NCBI RefSeq assembly: GCF_025567365.1
Contig: NZ_JAOQJG010000004.1
Location: 62,001 to 126,000, forward strand
DNA from: Anaerostipes amylophilus
GTDB taxonomy: Bacteria; Bacillota; Clostridia; Lachnospirales; Lachnospiraceae
DNA: 64,000 nt
Direction of reading: 5' to 3'
Shown: positions 17,810 through 27,194 of the stretch, in pieces
Layout: each line of letters begins with the position of its first letter
How positions within the stretch are numbered: the first letter of the stretch is position 1
The notes under the pieces: generated by a model
What the model was told of the DNA's origin: nothing
What the model saw: only the letters and a program-made list of their open reading frames with translations
Database searches by the model: none
Program-made: the position numbers and the translations under genes

Positions 17810-19492
17810 TTAATTATTCGTAGCGAGGGCCTCATTCTCAGCAGCAAGCATTTCATCTTCATCTTCGTCGCTCATAGAGTATGCGATATTGACACTATGA
17901 TCAGCGATACGCTCTAATTCAGAAAGCATATCAGAGAATAATAAACCAGCTCTTGGCTCACAGTCACCTTTGGCAAGACGTTTGATATGATGCTTCTGGT
18001 AGCGGCGTTCCATCTTATCGATGGAAGCTTCCAAAGCAGCAATCTCAGCAAGTTTATCTTCTTGTGTGTTCACACCATCCTGAGCCATAAAACTTTCTAA
18101 AGAAAGTTTTAACAGTTTAGAGACAGCTTCATACATTTTTTTGATTTCCTCTTTTGCATCGCCAGTAAGACCAGTATTATGTTTTAATTCGGTCTTTGTA
18201 TAATCAGCAAAGTTCTCTGCGTGATCTCCAATTCGTTCAATATCATTGACTACATAGAACATGGAACCTAAAATCTTCTGATCGGCCAAAGGCAAAGATA
18301 ACTGGTTTGATTTTACCAGATAATCTGTAATCGCATGGCTGACATTGTTGATGTCTTCTTCTCTGTGATAAATCTTATTCAGATATTCATCAGACTGATT
18401 TAAAAATCCTTTGATGGAACGATCCAGATTCTCCTGTGCCATATCTGCCATACGTTTTAATTCATTCTTAGCCTGAGGAATCATAGTTGCAGGAGATTTT
18501 AAGGAAATCTCTGTGATGTACTGTAATTCATTATGATGTACTTTTTGATCTTCTCCAGGAATGATCTTCTCAGTTAATGCAACAACTAAAGGTGTACATG
18601 GGAACATGAATAATACTTCAATGATCTTAAATGTTGTATGTGCATTTGCAACACTTCGTCCAAGATTTCCACCGGAAATACTTAAGAAGAAGTTAGTAAT
18701 AGGCTCAAGTGCGATACTAAGTCCTGTAAAGATGATGATACTTCCAAATACGTTAAATAAGAAATGGATCATCGCAGCACGTTTCGCACCCTTATTACCA
18801 CTTAAGCTGGCAAGTAATGCAGATACACAAGATCCCATATTACATCCAAGGATAATAAAGAAACAGATCGGAAGGCTTAATAATCCCTGTGAGGCCATTA
18901 ACAAAACGATACTTACAGTGACTGAAGAACTCTGTAAGATCGCAGTCATGATAAATCCAAATAAAACTCCAAGGAAATGGTTATCAAGTGTCTGAAGATA
19001 AGACGTGATCAATGGTGAATCTTTTAACACAGACATAGCACTTGACATGGAAGTTAATCCCATAAATAAAACACCAAATCCAAGAACAACTTCTCCAATT
19101 TTCTGAACCGTAGGATTATTCATAAATAATACCATGATAACACCAGCCATCAAAAAGACAGGTGCGATCTCAGAAAGATTAAAAGATACAAGCTGAGAAG
19201 TAACAGTAGTACCGATATTGGCACCAAGGATAACTCCGGCAGCCTGAGATAAGTTCATAAGCCCAGCATTTACAAAGCTTACTACCATAACAGTAGCAGC
19301 ACTGGAGGACTGAATGACTGCGGTAAAAAAGATACCGACTAACATACCGGTCAAACGGTTTGTAGTAAATATTTCAAGAATCCGGCGAAGTTTGGCACCG
19401 GCAGCTTTCTCAAGTCCATCGCTCATCAGTTTCATTCCATAAAGAAAGAGGCCAAGGCCTCCCATCAGAGCAAGTATGATAGTATAGTCCAT
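17810..19492 (-). CDS. Na+/phosphate cotransporter family protein with PhoU-like domain
   Basis: 560 residues. The N-terminal ~310 residues form two repeated membrane halves with the NptA/PNaS signature (GLGLFLYGMKLMSDGLE, FFTAVIQSSSAATVMVVSFV, and the second QSSS in TAILQSSSVTVSIVLL). The remaining ~200 residues are helical and PhoU-like (RIGDHAENFADYT and RIADHSVNIAYSM, metal-binding type). Expected to import phosphate with sodium. SD AAGGAG lies 9 bases before ATG on the minus strand; transcribed convergently with the blaI operon. Confidence 0.9.
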   Translation of the reverse strand: MDYTIILALMGGLGLFLYGMKLMSDGLEKAAGAKLRRILEIFTTNRLTGMLVGIFFTAVIQSSSAATVMVVSFVNAGLMNLSQAAGVILGANIGTTVTSQLVSFNLSEIAPVFLMAGVIMVLFMNNPTVQKIGEVVLGFGVLFMGLTSMSSAMSVLKDSPLITSYLQTLDNHFLGVLFGFIMTAILQSSSVTVSIVLLMASQGLLSLPICFFIILGCNMGSCVSALLASLSGNKGAKRAAMIHFLFNVFGSIIIFTGLSIALEPITNFFLSISGGNLGRSVANAHTTFKIIEVLFMFPCTPLVVALTEKIIPGEDQKVHHNELQYITEISLKSPATMIPQAKNELKRMADMAQENLDRSIKGFLNQSDEYLNKIYHREEDINNVSHAITDYLVKSNQLSLPLADQKILGSMFYVVNDIERIGDHAENFADYTKTELKHNTGLTGDAKEEIKKMYEAVSKLLKLSLESFMAQDGVNTQEDKLAEIAALEASIDKMERRYQKHHIKRLAKGDCEPRAGLLFSDMLSELERIADHSVNIAYSMSDEDEDEMLAAENEALATNN

Positions 19493-19539
19493 ACAACATT
19501 TCTCCTTTTTAACAATAACTTAACATAAATATTACTTAT

Positions 19540-19568
19540 ATTTTACTTTATACGAGGCAATGTGACAA
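19540..19568 (-). promoter_or_regulatory. Promoter of the phosphate cotransporter gene
   Basis: On the minus strand TTGTCA (19568-19563), a 17-base spacer and TAAAAT (19545-19540), about 50 bases before the start codon. No Pho-box repeat was recognised. Confidence 0.7.
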
Positions 19569-19724
19569 GAAAAATTTTGATTTGTGATAGAGTTGCATGT
19601 ATGAGATAGAAATATTCAAACTTCACATCTTCTGTCTGAGAAAACATCAGTTTACAGCCAGTAACATTCTCCATACACATCCGGTAGTGGTTTCGATTAC
19701 GTCATCAAACCAGCAAATTAATAT
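19569..19724. other. Intergenic stretch between divergent promoters, nothing recognised
   Basis: The whole gap 19493-19806 holds the two divergent promoters. The middle 156 bases show no hairpin with a T tract and no ORF with a ribosome binding site. Confidence 0.5.
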
Positions 19725-19753
19725 TTGTCTAAGCAAAATATTCATGATATAAT
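19725..19753 (+). promoter_or_regulatory. Promoter of the miaB-mutS-mutL operon
   Basis: TTGTCT (19725-19730), 17-base spacer, TATAAT (19748-19753) with TGA before it (extended -10). It lies 53 bases before miaB. Confidence 0.8.
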
Positions 19754-19806
19754 CAGAGATACTGTAAAAATAGAGATGAATTAGATAAAGTAGGAGAAAT
19801 AATAGA

Positions 19807-21219
19807 ATGGAACAGTTAAAGAATGAGTCGTCAAGACAGTACGAATATATGGAAGAAATGAAAAAATGGGTTCAGAAAAAGTCTGAAGAATTAGGACGTA
19901 AGTTAACATGCCATGTAACAACATTTGGCTGTCAGATGAATGAAAAAGATTCAGAAAAGTTATTAGGAATCCTAGAAACGATCGGATATGAAGAAGTTGA
20001 GACAGAAGATGCAGACTTCTTAATTTTTAATACATGTACTGTCCGTGAAAATGCCAATACAAAGTTATATGGACACTTAGGACAGGTTAAGAAGATGAAA
20101 GAAAGAAATCCACAGATGATGATCGGATTATGTGGATGTATGATGCAGGAAGAACATGTCATTGAGAAAATCCGTACAAGTTATAAATTCGTAGATATCA
20201 TTTTTGGAACACATAATATCTTCAAATTAGCTGAATTATTAAAAGCAAGAGTTGATTCTAAGGGGATGATCGTTGATATCTGGAAAAATACAGACCAGAT
20301 TGTGGAAGATCTTCCAAGTGACCGTAAGTTTTCATTCAAATGTGGAGTCAATATCATGTATGGATGTAATAACTTCTGTAGTTACTGTATTGTACCATAT
20401 GTAAGAGGAAGAGAGAGAAGCCGTAAGCCGGAAGATATCATTAAAGAAGTAAAACAGGTAGTATCAGAAGGAGTCAAAGAGGTTATGCTTCTTGGACAGA
20501 ACGTAAACTCTTACGGAAAGACATTAGAGGAACCAATGTCTTTTGCCCAGTTATTAAGAGAAGTAGAAAAAGTCGAAGGATTAGAAAGAATCCGTTTTAT
20601 GACTCCACATCCAAAGGATTTATCTGATGAGCTGATCGAAGTGATGGCAACAAGCAAGAAAGTATGTAAACATATGCATCTTCCAATGCAGTCAGGTAGC
20701 AGCCGTCTGTTAAAATTGATGAACCGTCACTATACAAAAGAACAGTATATTGCATTAGCTAAGAAGATTCAGGAGAGAATCCCTGGAGTATCATTTACAA
20801 CAGATATTATCGTAGGATTCCCTGGAGAGACAGAAGAAGACTTCGAAGAGACATTAGATGTTGTAAGAGAAGTCGGATTTGACAGTGCATACACATATGT
20901 ATATTCCAAACGTTCTGGAACACCAGCAGCAAGCATGGAGGATCAGGTGGATAAAGATGTCATCAAAGACCGCTTTGATAGACTTCTTGCCTTATTAAAA
21001 GAGACATCAGCAAAGAACTGTAAGAAGAAAGTAGGAGATATCGAGAGAGTTCTGATCGAAGAGGAAAATACACACGAAGAAGGAATGTTAACAGGAAGAT
21101 TGGAAAATAACCTGTTAGTTCATTTCAGAGGATGCAAAGAACAGATCGGTACAATGGCCGATGTCAAATTAGTTGAGGAAAAAGGTTTCTATTATATGGG
21201 AGAACAGATCCATGGCTAA
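19807..21219 (+). CDS. miaB: tRNA-2-methylthio-N6-dimethylallyladenosine synthase MiaB
   Basis: 470 residues; adds a methylthio group to i6A37 of tRNAs reading UNN codons, acting after MiaA (encoded 5 kb on). Seen: N-terminal MTTase domain with cluster cysteines in TFGCQMNEKD, NTCTVREN and GLCGCMMQ; radical SAM cysteines in GCNNFCSYCIVPYVRGRERSR, and a C-terminal TRAM region. SD TAGGAGA lies before ATG. Its stop overlaps mutS by 8 bases. Confidence 0.96.
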   Translation: MEQLKNESSRQYEYMEEMKKWVQKKSEELGRKLTCHVTTFGCQMNEKDSEKLLGILETIGYEEVETEDADFLIFNTCTVRENANTKLYGHLGQVKKMKERNPQMMIGLCGCMMQEEHVIEKIRTSYKFVDIIFGTHNIFKLAELLKARVDSKGMIVDIWKNTDQIVEDLPSDRKFSFKCGVNIMYGCNNFCSYCIVPYVRGRERSRKPEDIIKEVKQVVSEGVKEVMLLGQNVNSYGKTLEEPMSFAQLLREVEKVEGLERIRFMTPHPKDLSDELIEVMATSKKVCKHMHLPMQSGSSRLLKLMNRHYTKEQYIALAKKIQERIPGVSFTTDIIVGFPGETEEDFEETLDVVREVGFDSAYTYVYSKRSGTPAASMEDQVDKDVIKDRFDRLLALLKETSAKNCKKKVGDIERVLIEEENTHEEGMLTGRLENNLLVHFRGCKEQIGTMADVKLVEEKGFYYMGEQIHG

Positions 21220-23839
21220 AAAAGGAAAACTTACACCGATGATGCAGCAGTATATGCAGATCAAAGAAGAGAATAAGGATTGTATCTTATTCTACCGCCT
21301 CGGAGATTTCTACGAGATGTTCTTTGATGATGCACTGACGGCATCCAAAGAATTAGAGATTACATTAACAGGAAAGAACTGTGGACTTGAGGAGCGCGCA
21401 CCAATGTGTGGCGTTCCTTATCACGCTGTAGATTCTTATTTAAATAAATTAGTAGAAAAAGGATACAAAGTCGGAATCTGTGAGCAGGTGGAAGACCCAA
21501 GCCAGGCAAAAGGGATCGTAAAGAGAGAGATCGTGCGTATCGTAACACCTGGAACGAATATTTCACAGCAGAGTCTTGATGATGAGAAGAATAATTATCT
21601 GATGTGTATCTTTGCAAGTGATGGAAGCTATGGAATCTCATTTGTTGATGTCACAACAGGAGATTTCAGAACAACCTCCATGGACAGTTTAGCAAAGGTA
21701 CGAGATGAGATCTTTAAATTCGAGCCGGCAGAGATCATTTGCAATGATGCATTCCTGATCAGTGGCATGGATTTTGATTATTTAAAAGATAAGATGTCTA
21801 TCGTGATCTCAAGCATTGAGCCATATCATTTTGATGAAGAACAGGCAGAAGAACGGATCAAACGTCAGTTTAAAGTAGGAAATTTAGAAGGTCTTGGACT
21901 TGTGGATTATCCAATGGGAGTGATCGCAACTGGTGCATTACTTGGATATCTGCATGAGACACAGAAAAGTTCCTTAGATCATTTGATGCATATTGATGCA
22001 TATGAGACAAGTGAATTTATGATCATTGACAGTTCCAGCCGCAGAAATTTAGAACTGTGCGAGACATTAAGAGATAAACAGAAAAAAGGTTCCCTTTTAT
22101 GGGTATTAGATAAGACAAAGACAGCCATGGGAGCCAGAATGTTAAGAAATATGGTAGAGCAGCCATTGGTTGACAAGAAAAAGATCGAAGAGAGATACGA
22201 TGCAATCACAACACTTACGAATCAGACGATTGTGAGAGAAGAATTAAGAGAATACTTAAATCCAATTTATGATCTGGAACGTCTGATGACAAAAGTAAGT
22301 TATAAGACAGCAAATCCAAGAGATATGATCGCATTTAAGACATCATTGGAACTTTTACCAGCGATCAAAACGATTCTTGAAGAATGTAAAGATCCGCTAT
22401 TATCAGGGTTAAGAGAAGATTTAGACCCATTAGAAGATATTCATGATCTGTTAGAAGATTCCATTATTGAAGAACCACCGCTTGCGATCAAAGAAGGCGG
22501 AATCATCAAAGAAGGGTTTAAAGATGATATTGATCAATTAAAACGTGCGAAAACAGAAGGAAAACAGTGGTTGATGGAACTTGAGGAAAGAGAACGAGAG
22601 AAAACTGGAATCAAGAATCTGAAGATTAAATATAATAAAGTTTTTGGGTATTATTTGGATGTAACAAATTCTTACAAAGATCTTGTGCCCAATTATTATA
22701 TTCGTAAGCAGACACTGGCAAATTCTGAGCGATATACAACAGAAGAATTAAACCAGCTGGCAGATACGATCTTAGGATCTGAAGATCGTCTGTATGCATT
22801 AGAATATGAAACTTATGTTACGATCCGTGAAACATTAGCAGGAGAGATGGAGAGAATCTCAAGAACAGCCAATGTGATCGCACAGATTGATGCAATGGCC
22901 TCTTTTGCATATGTCGCAGAACGCAATCATTTTGTGCGTCCAAAATTAAATGTAAGAGGAACGATTGATATCAAAGATGGAAGACACCCGGTTGTAGAAC
23001 AGGTGATTCCAAATGATATGTTCATTTCTAATGACACATACCTTGACAATAAGAAGAATCGTGTCGCGATCATCACGGGACCAAACATGGCAGGTAAATC
23101 AACCTATATGAGGCAGGTTGCCCTGATCGTGTTAATGGCACAGATTGGTTCTTTTGTACCAGCGGCAAAAGCTAATATTGGTATCGTAGATCGTATCTTT
23201 ACAAGAGTCGGGGCATCTGATGATCTTGCTTCCGGACAGAGTACATTTATGGTTGAGATGAGTGAAGTTGCCAATATTTTAAGAAATGCGACAAAAAACA
23301 GCTTGCTGATCTTAGATGAGATTGGACGAGGAACCAGTACATTTGACGGACTGTCTATTGCATGGGCAGTTGTGGAATATATCAGTAATTCCAAGCTTCT
23401 TGGTGCAAAAACTCTGTTTGCGACACATTACCATGAACTGACAGAGTTAGAAGGTAAGATCGACAGTGTACATAACTACTGTATTGCGGTCAAAGAACAG
23501 GGAGACGATATCGTATTCCTTCGTAAGATCGTAAAAGGCGGTGCAGACAAGAGTTATGGAGTTCAGGTAGCGAAACTTGCAGGAGTACCAGATGCAGTGA
23601 TCAACCGTGCAAAAGAGATCGCAAGAGAGCTGGAAGAACACGATCTGACATCAGGTGCTAAAGACATCATGCCATATGGAGAGGCCGAACAGTTAAGCTT
23701 CTTCAGGGAAAGTGATGAGCCAACAATGGAACATCCATTTATGGCAGAACTAAGAGAAAAAGATCTTTCCGATATGACACCACTGGAAGCATTAAATTAC
23801 CTGTATGTATTACAGGAAAAGTTAAAGAACGAGGAGTAA
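21212..23839 (+). CDS. mutS: DNA mismatch repair protein MutS
   Basis: 875 residues; binds mismatches and recruits MutL. Seen: mismatch-reading loop FYRLGDFYEMFFDDA near the N-terminus (the Phe-x-Glu wedge), Walker A GPNMAGKSTYMRQ, GQSTFMVEMSEV, Walker B LLILDEIGRGTSTFDG and FATHYHELTELE. The start at 21212 (MAKKGKLTPMM) overlaps the end of miaB and follows TGGGAG; a longer frame from 21173 lies in miaB and is not favoured. mutL follows after 3 bases. Confidence 0.96.
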   Translation: MAKKGKLTPMMQQYMQIKEENKDCILFYRLGDFYEMFFDDALTASKELEITLTGKNCGLEERAPMCGVPYHAVDSYLNKLVEKGYKVGICEQVEDPSQAKGIVKREIVRIVTPGTNISQQSLDDEKNNYLMCIFASDGSYGISFVDVTTGDFRTTSMDSLAKVRDEIFKFEPAEIICNDAFLISGMDFDYLKDKMSIVISSIEPYHFDEEQAEERIKRQFKVGNLEGLGLVDYPMGVIATGALLGYLHETQKSSLDHLMHIDAYETSEFMIIDSSSRRNLELCETLRDKQKKGSLLWVLDKTKTAMGARMLRNMVEQPLVDKKKIEERYDAITTLTNQTIVREELREYLNPIYDLERLMTKVSYKTANPRDMIAFKTSLELLPAIKTILEECKDPLLSGLREDLDPLEDIHDLLEDSIIEEPPLAIKEGGIIKEGFKDDIDQLKRAKTEGKQWLMELEEREREKTGIKNLKIKYNKVFGYYLDVTNSYKDLVPNYYIRKQTLANSERYTTEELNQLADTILGSEDRLYALEYETYVTIRETLAGEMERISRTANVIAQIDAMASFAYVAERNHFVRPKLNVRGTIDIKDGRHPVVEQVIPNDMFISNDTYLDNKKNRVAIITGPNMAGKSTYMRQVALIVLMAQIGSFVPAAKANIGIVDRIFTRVGASDDLASGQSTFMVEMSEVANILRNATKNSLLILDEIGRGTSTFDGLSIAWAVVEYISNSKLLGAKTLFATHYHELTELEGKIDSVHNYCIAVKEQGDDIVFLRKIVKGGADKSYGVQVAKLAGVPDAVINRAKEIARELEEHDLTSGAKDIMPYGEAEQLSFFRESDEPTMEHPFMAELREKDLSDMTPLEALNYLYVLQEKLKNEE

Positions 23840-23842
23840 TTT

Positions 23843-25825
23843 ATGGCGAAGATACAATTACTGGATCAAAAGACAATCGATAATATCGCAGCAGGAGAAG
23901 TCATTGAGAGACCAGCTTCTGTTGTAAAGGAACTTGTGGAAAATGCAGTTGATGCCAATGCCAATGCGATCACGGTTGAGATCAAAGATGGCGGAATGAC
24001 GTTAATAAGAGTTACAGATAATGGAATCGGAATTCCAAAAGATCAGGTAAAGACTGCATTTTTGCGTCATGCAACAAGTAAGATCCGTTCGGTTGAAGAT
24101 CTGTTAAGTGTATCTTCTCTTGGATTTCGAGGAGAGGCATTATCAAGTATCAGTGCGGTTGCACAGGTTGAACTAGTAACAAAGACAGCAGAAAGTTTTA
24201 GTGGAGTATCCTATAAGATCTATGGAGGAGAGGAAGAAGCTTTTGATGACATCGGAGCACCCGATGGAACGACATTTCTTGTAAAGAATCTGTTTTATAA
24301 TACACCAGCAAGAAGAAAGTTCTTAAAGAGTGCGACAACCGAAGCAGGATATGTGGAACAGATGATGGTACACATTGCCCTAAGCCATCCCGAAATCTCC
24401 TTCAAATTTATTCATAATAACAAGAATAAGATTTATACTTCTGGAAATGGAAAAGTTAAAGATATCATTTATCATATCTATGGAAGAGATGTGGCAGGAG
24501 CGTTAATTCCTGTACAAGCACAAAGTGAAGATGTCAAAGTGACAGGATTTGTCGCAAAACCTTATGTTTCCAGAGGCAACAGAAATTATGAGAGCTATTT
24601 TATCAATGGAAGATATATCAAAAGCTCGATCATTTACAAGTCGATTGAAGAAGGATATCGTACTTTTACGATGAAACATAGATATCCGTTTGTGTGTCTT
24701 GATTTTAAGATTAATCAGGAATTATTGGATGTCAATGTCCATCCGACGAAGATGGAGATACGATTTCGCAATGGAAGAGAGATTTATGAACTGGTTGTGG
24801 ATACAGTCAGGGAGGCGTTACTTCAGAAAGATCTGGTGCAGGATGTATTAAGAGAAACACCGAAGAAGAAAGAACAGCCGAAAACAAAAGAAGTGAAAAA
24901 GCCTGAGCCATTTGAGGTAAATCGAAGGAAAGAAGAGACTCAGAAGATGGACCAGACGATGAAAGACTTTGCACAGATGCGACAAAGTCAGACGAATCAG
25001 CAAGGACAAGGTGTGCAGCAGATTGAAAAGTCGTCAATTGTAGCAAATTCAATAGGACATAGGGCAAAGCCTGAGGGTATGAAACAAGATCGTTTAAAGA
25101 GCGAATCATCTCAAACCGCAAAGAAACCAACCTACGCAGGCTTAAACTACAACACACAGAAAAAAGAATTCCCGCAATACAAGACCGATGAATTAAGCAG
25201 TAACCAGATGACATTAAGAGAAGATCCGGTCTTTTCTGTACAGGCAAGACCTGACCGCAAGATCTTAGGACAGCTCTTTAAGACCTACTGGCTGATCGAA
25301 TACGAAGACCAGTTATTCATTATGGACCAGCATGCGGCACATGAGAAGGTGAACTATGAAAGACTGATGAAGAATTTTAAAGAAAAAGAAATCTACAGTC
25401 AGAGATTAGAGCCGCCAATGGTAGTAACGGTTTCCATGATGGAAGCAGAAGCATTAGAAAGATACAAAGATGCATTCGCAGGTTTAGGATTTACGATAGA
25501 ATCCTTTGGTGGAAATGAATATTGTATCCGTGAAGTTCCCGCAAATCTTTATGGAATTGGGGAAAGAGATTTATTTATGGAACTTTTAGATGCTGTGAGC
25601 CAGGAAAACGGGATAATGGATACTGAAGTGATCGCAAGTAAGATCGCAACGATGGCATGTAAGATGTCGATCAAAGGAAACCAGAGGGTATCGTTGATGG
25701 AGGTGGAACATCTCTTAGATGAACTGATGAAACTTGAGAATCCATACCAGTGTCCACACGGAAGACCGACGATCATTAAAATGAGTAAATATGAGATAGA
25801 TAAGAAGTTTAAAAGAATCGTATAG
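23843..25825 (+). CDS. mutL: DNA mismatch repair protein MutL, endonuclease type
   Basis: 660 residues. Seen: GHKL ATPase (IAAGEVIERPASVVKELVEN, DNGIGI, GFRGEALSSISAV), a Gln/Lys-rich linker around residues 330-450, and a C-terminal domain with DQHAAHEKVNYE, ACKMSIKGNQ and CPHGRPT. These are the nicking-endonuclease motifs found in bacteria without MutH. It acts with MutS, encoded directly upstream. Confidence 0.95.
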   Translation: MAKIQLLDQKTIDNIAAGEVIERPASVVKELVENAVDANANAITVEIKDGGMTLIRVTDNGIGIPKDQVKTAFLRHATSKIRSVEDLLSVSSLGFRGEALSSISAVAQVELVTKTAESFSGVSYKIYGGEEEAFDDIGAPDGTTFLVKNLFYNTPARRKFLKSATTEAGYVEQMMVHIALSHPEISFKFIHNNKNKIYTSGNGKVKDIIYHIYGRDVAGALIPVQAQSEDVKVTGFVAKPYVSRGNRNYESYFINGRYIKSSIIYKSIEEGYRTFTMKHRYPFVCLDFKINQELLDVNVHPTKMEIRFRNGREIYELVVDTVREALLQKDLVQDVLRETPKKKEQPKTKEVKKPEPFEVNRRKEETQKMDQTMKDFAQMRQSQTNQQGQGVQQIEKSSIVANSIGHRAKPEGMKQDRLKSESSQTAKKPTYAGLNYNTQKKEFPQYKTDELSSNQMTLREDPVFSVQARPDRKILGQLFKTYWLIEYEDQLFIMDQHAAHEKVNYERLMKNFKEKEIYSQRLEPPMVVTVSMMEAEALERYKDAFAGLGFTIESFGGNEYCIREVPANLYGIGERDLFMELLDAVSQENGIMDTEVIASKIATMACKMSIKGNQRVSLMEVEHLLDELMKLENPYQCPHGRPTIIKMSKYEIDKKFKRIV

Positions 25826-25849
25826 GAAGCCAGATAAGGAGGAAATATC

Positions 25850-26227
25850 ATGACAGATCAGGAATTATTAAATCTTGCGGATAAAGCAAAACAAAAAGCA
25901 TATGTACCATATTCAAAATTTCAGGTAGGAGCAGCAATTCTTACAAAGGAAGGAAAAGTATTTACAGGATGTAATGTGGAGAATTCTTCTTATGGAGCGG
26001 CTATCTGTGCAGAAAGAACGGCAGCAGTCAAAGCAGTTAGCGAAGGATACCATGATTTTGAAGTGATTGCGATTGCATCCAATGGAAGTGACAAAGAAAC
26101 TGTATATCCATGCGGGATCTGCCGACAGTTTCTGCATGAATTTAATCCAGAACTCAAAGTGATCTGTCAAAGTCCAGATGGATTTGAAACTTATCGATTA
26201 TCAGAACTTATGCCGAAAGGATTTTAA
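25850..26227 (+). CDS. cdd: Cytidine deaminase
   Basis: 125 residues; deaminates cytidine and deoxycytidine to the uridines in pyrimidine salvage. Seen: FQVGAAILTKEG, GCNVENSSYG, the catalytic CAERTA (Cys-Ala-Glu in place of His-Ala-Glu, usual for tetrameric enzymes) and zinc cysteines in PCGICRQ. SD AAGGAGG. It sits between mutL and miaA, a metabolic gene inside a repair/tRNA-modification run. Confidence 0.95.
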   Translation: MTDQELLNLADKAKQKAYVPYSKFQVGAAILTKEGKVFTGCNVENSSYGAAICAERTAAVKAVSEGYHDFEVIAIASNGSDKETVYPCGICRQFLHEFNPELKVICQSPDGFETYRLSELMPKGF

Positions 26228-26231
26228 ATAG

Positions 26232-27194
26232 ATGAAACCAATGGTAATTTTAACAGGACCGACAGCGGTTGGAAAAACAGAGTTATCGATCCGATTAGCA
26301 AAAATCTTAAATGCAGAGATCATTTCCGCAGACTCCATGCAAGTCTATAAGAAAATGGATATTGGAACCGCGAAGATCCGTCCAGAAGAGATGGAAGGGG
26401 TCAAACATTATCTTGTGGATGAACTTGACCCAAGGGAAGAATTCCATGTGGCAAGATTTCAGCAGATGGCAAAAGATGCATTAGAAGAAATCTATGCAAA
26501 AGGAAAGATTCCACTGATCGTCGGTGGAACAGGATTCTATATTCAAAGTCTTCTTTATGATATTGATTTTACAAAGGAAGACGGAGATCAGGAATATAGA
26601 AGACAATTGGAAGAAAAGGCAAAAACAGAAGGAAATGACAGTCTGTATGAGATGTTAAAACAAGTTGATACAAAGTCTACAGAAAAAATTCATAAAAATA
26701 ATGTCAAACGAGTGATCCGCGCATTAGAATTTTATAAATTAAATGGATATCCGATCTCAGAACACAATGAGAAAGAAGCAGCAAAGACATCACCATATAA
26801 TTTTGCTTATTTTGTATTAAATCATAAAAGAGATATCTTATATGACAGAATCAACAAAAGAGTTGATATCATGGCAGAACAAGGCTTGATCGATGAAGTA
26901 AAACAATTAAAAGAAGAAGGCTATGAAAAGACGATGGTTTCCATGCAGGGAATTGGATATCGTCAGGTATTTGAATACCTGGAAGGAAATTTATCTCTAG
27001 AAGATACGATCGATCTGATCAAGAAAGACACCAGACATTTTGCAAAGCGCCAGCTGACTTGGTTTGGAAGAGAAAAAGAAGTTGTCATGGTAGATAAGTC
27101 AAAATTTGGATCAGAAGATGAGATTTTAACATATATGCTTACAATATTAAAAGAAAAGGGGATCTATGATGGATCAGTTAAAGAACTATTATAA
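26232..27194 (+). CDS. miaA: tRNA dimethylallyltransferase MiaA
   Basis: 320 residues; transfers dimethylallyl to A37, making the substrate for MiaB. Seen: P-loop GPTAVGKTELSIRLA, SADSMQVYKKMDIGTAK, HYLVDELDP, IVGGTGFYIQSLLYD, and FAKRQLTWFG near the end. Length usual for the family. The start lies 4 bases after cdd, and the end overlaps the next gene by 29 bases. Confidence 0.96.
   Translation: MKPMVILTGPTAVGKTELSIRLAKILNAEIISADSMQVYKKMDIGTAKIRPEEMEGVKHYLVDELDPREEFHVARFQQMAKDALEEIYAKGKIPLIVGGTGFYIQSLLYDIDFTKEDGDQEYRRQLEEKAKTEGNDSLYEMLKQVDTKSTEKIHKNNVKRVIRALEFYKLNGYPISEHNEKEAAKTSPYNFAYFVLNHKRDILYDRINKRVDIMAEQGLIDEVKQLKEEGYEKTMVSMQGIGYRQVFEYLEGNLSLEDTIDLIKKDTRHFAKRQLTWFGREKEVVMVDKSKFGSEDEILTYMLTILKEKGIYDGSVKELL

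Noticed and set aside
19597..19752. 51-codon open frame upstream of miaB
   Set aside because: No ribosome binding site, it overlaps the miaB promoter, and its composition looks non-coding.
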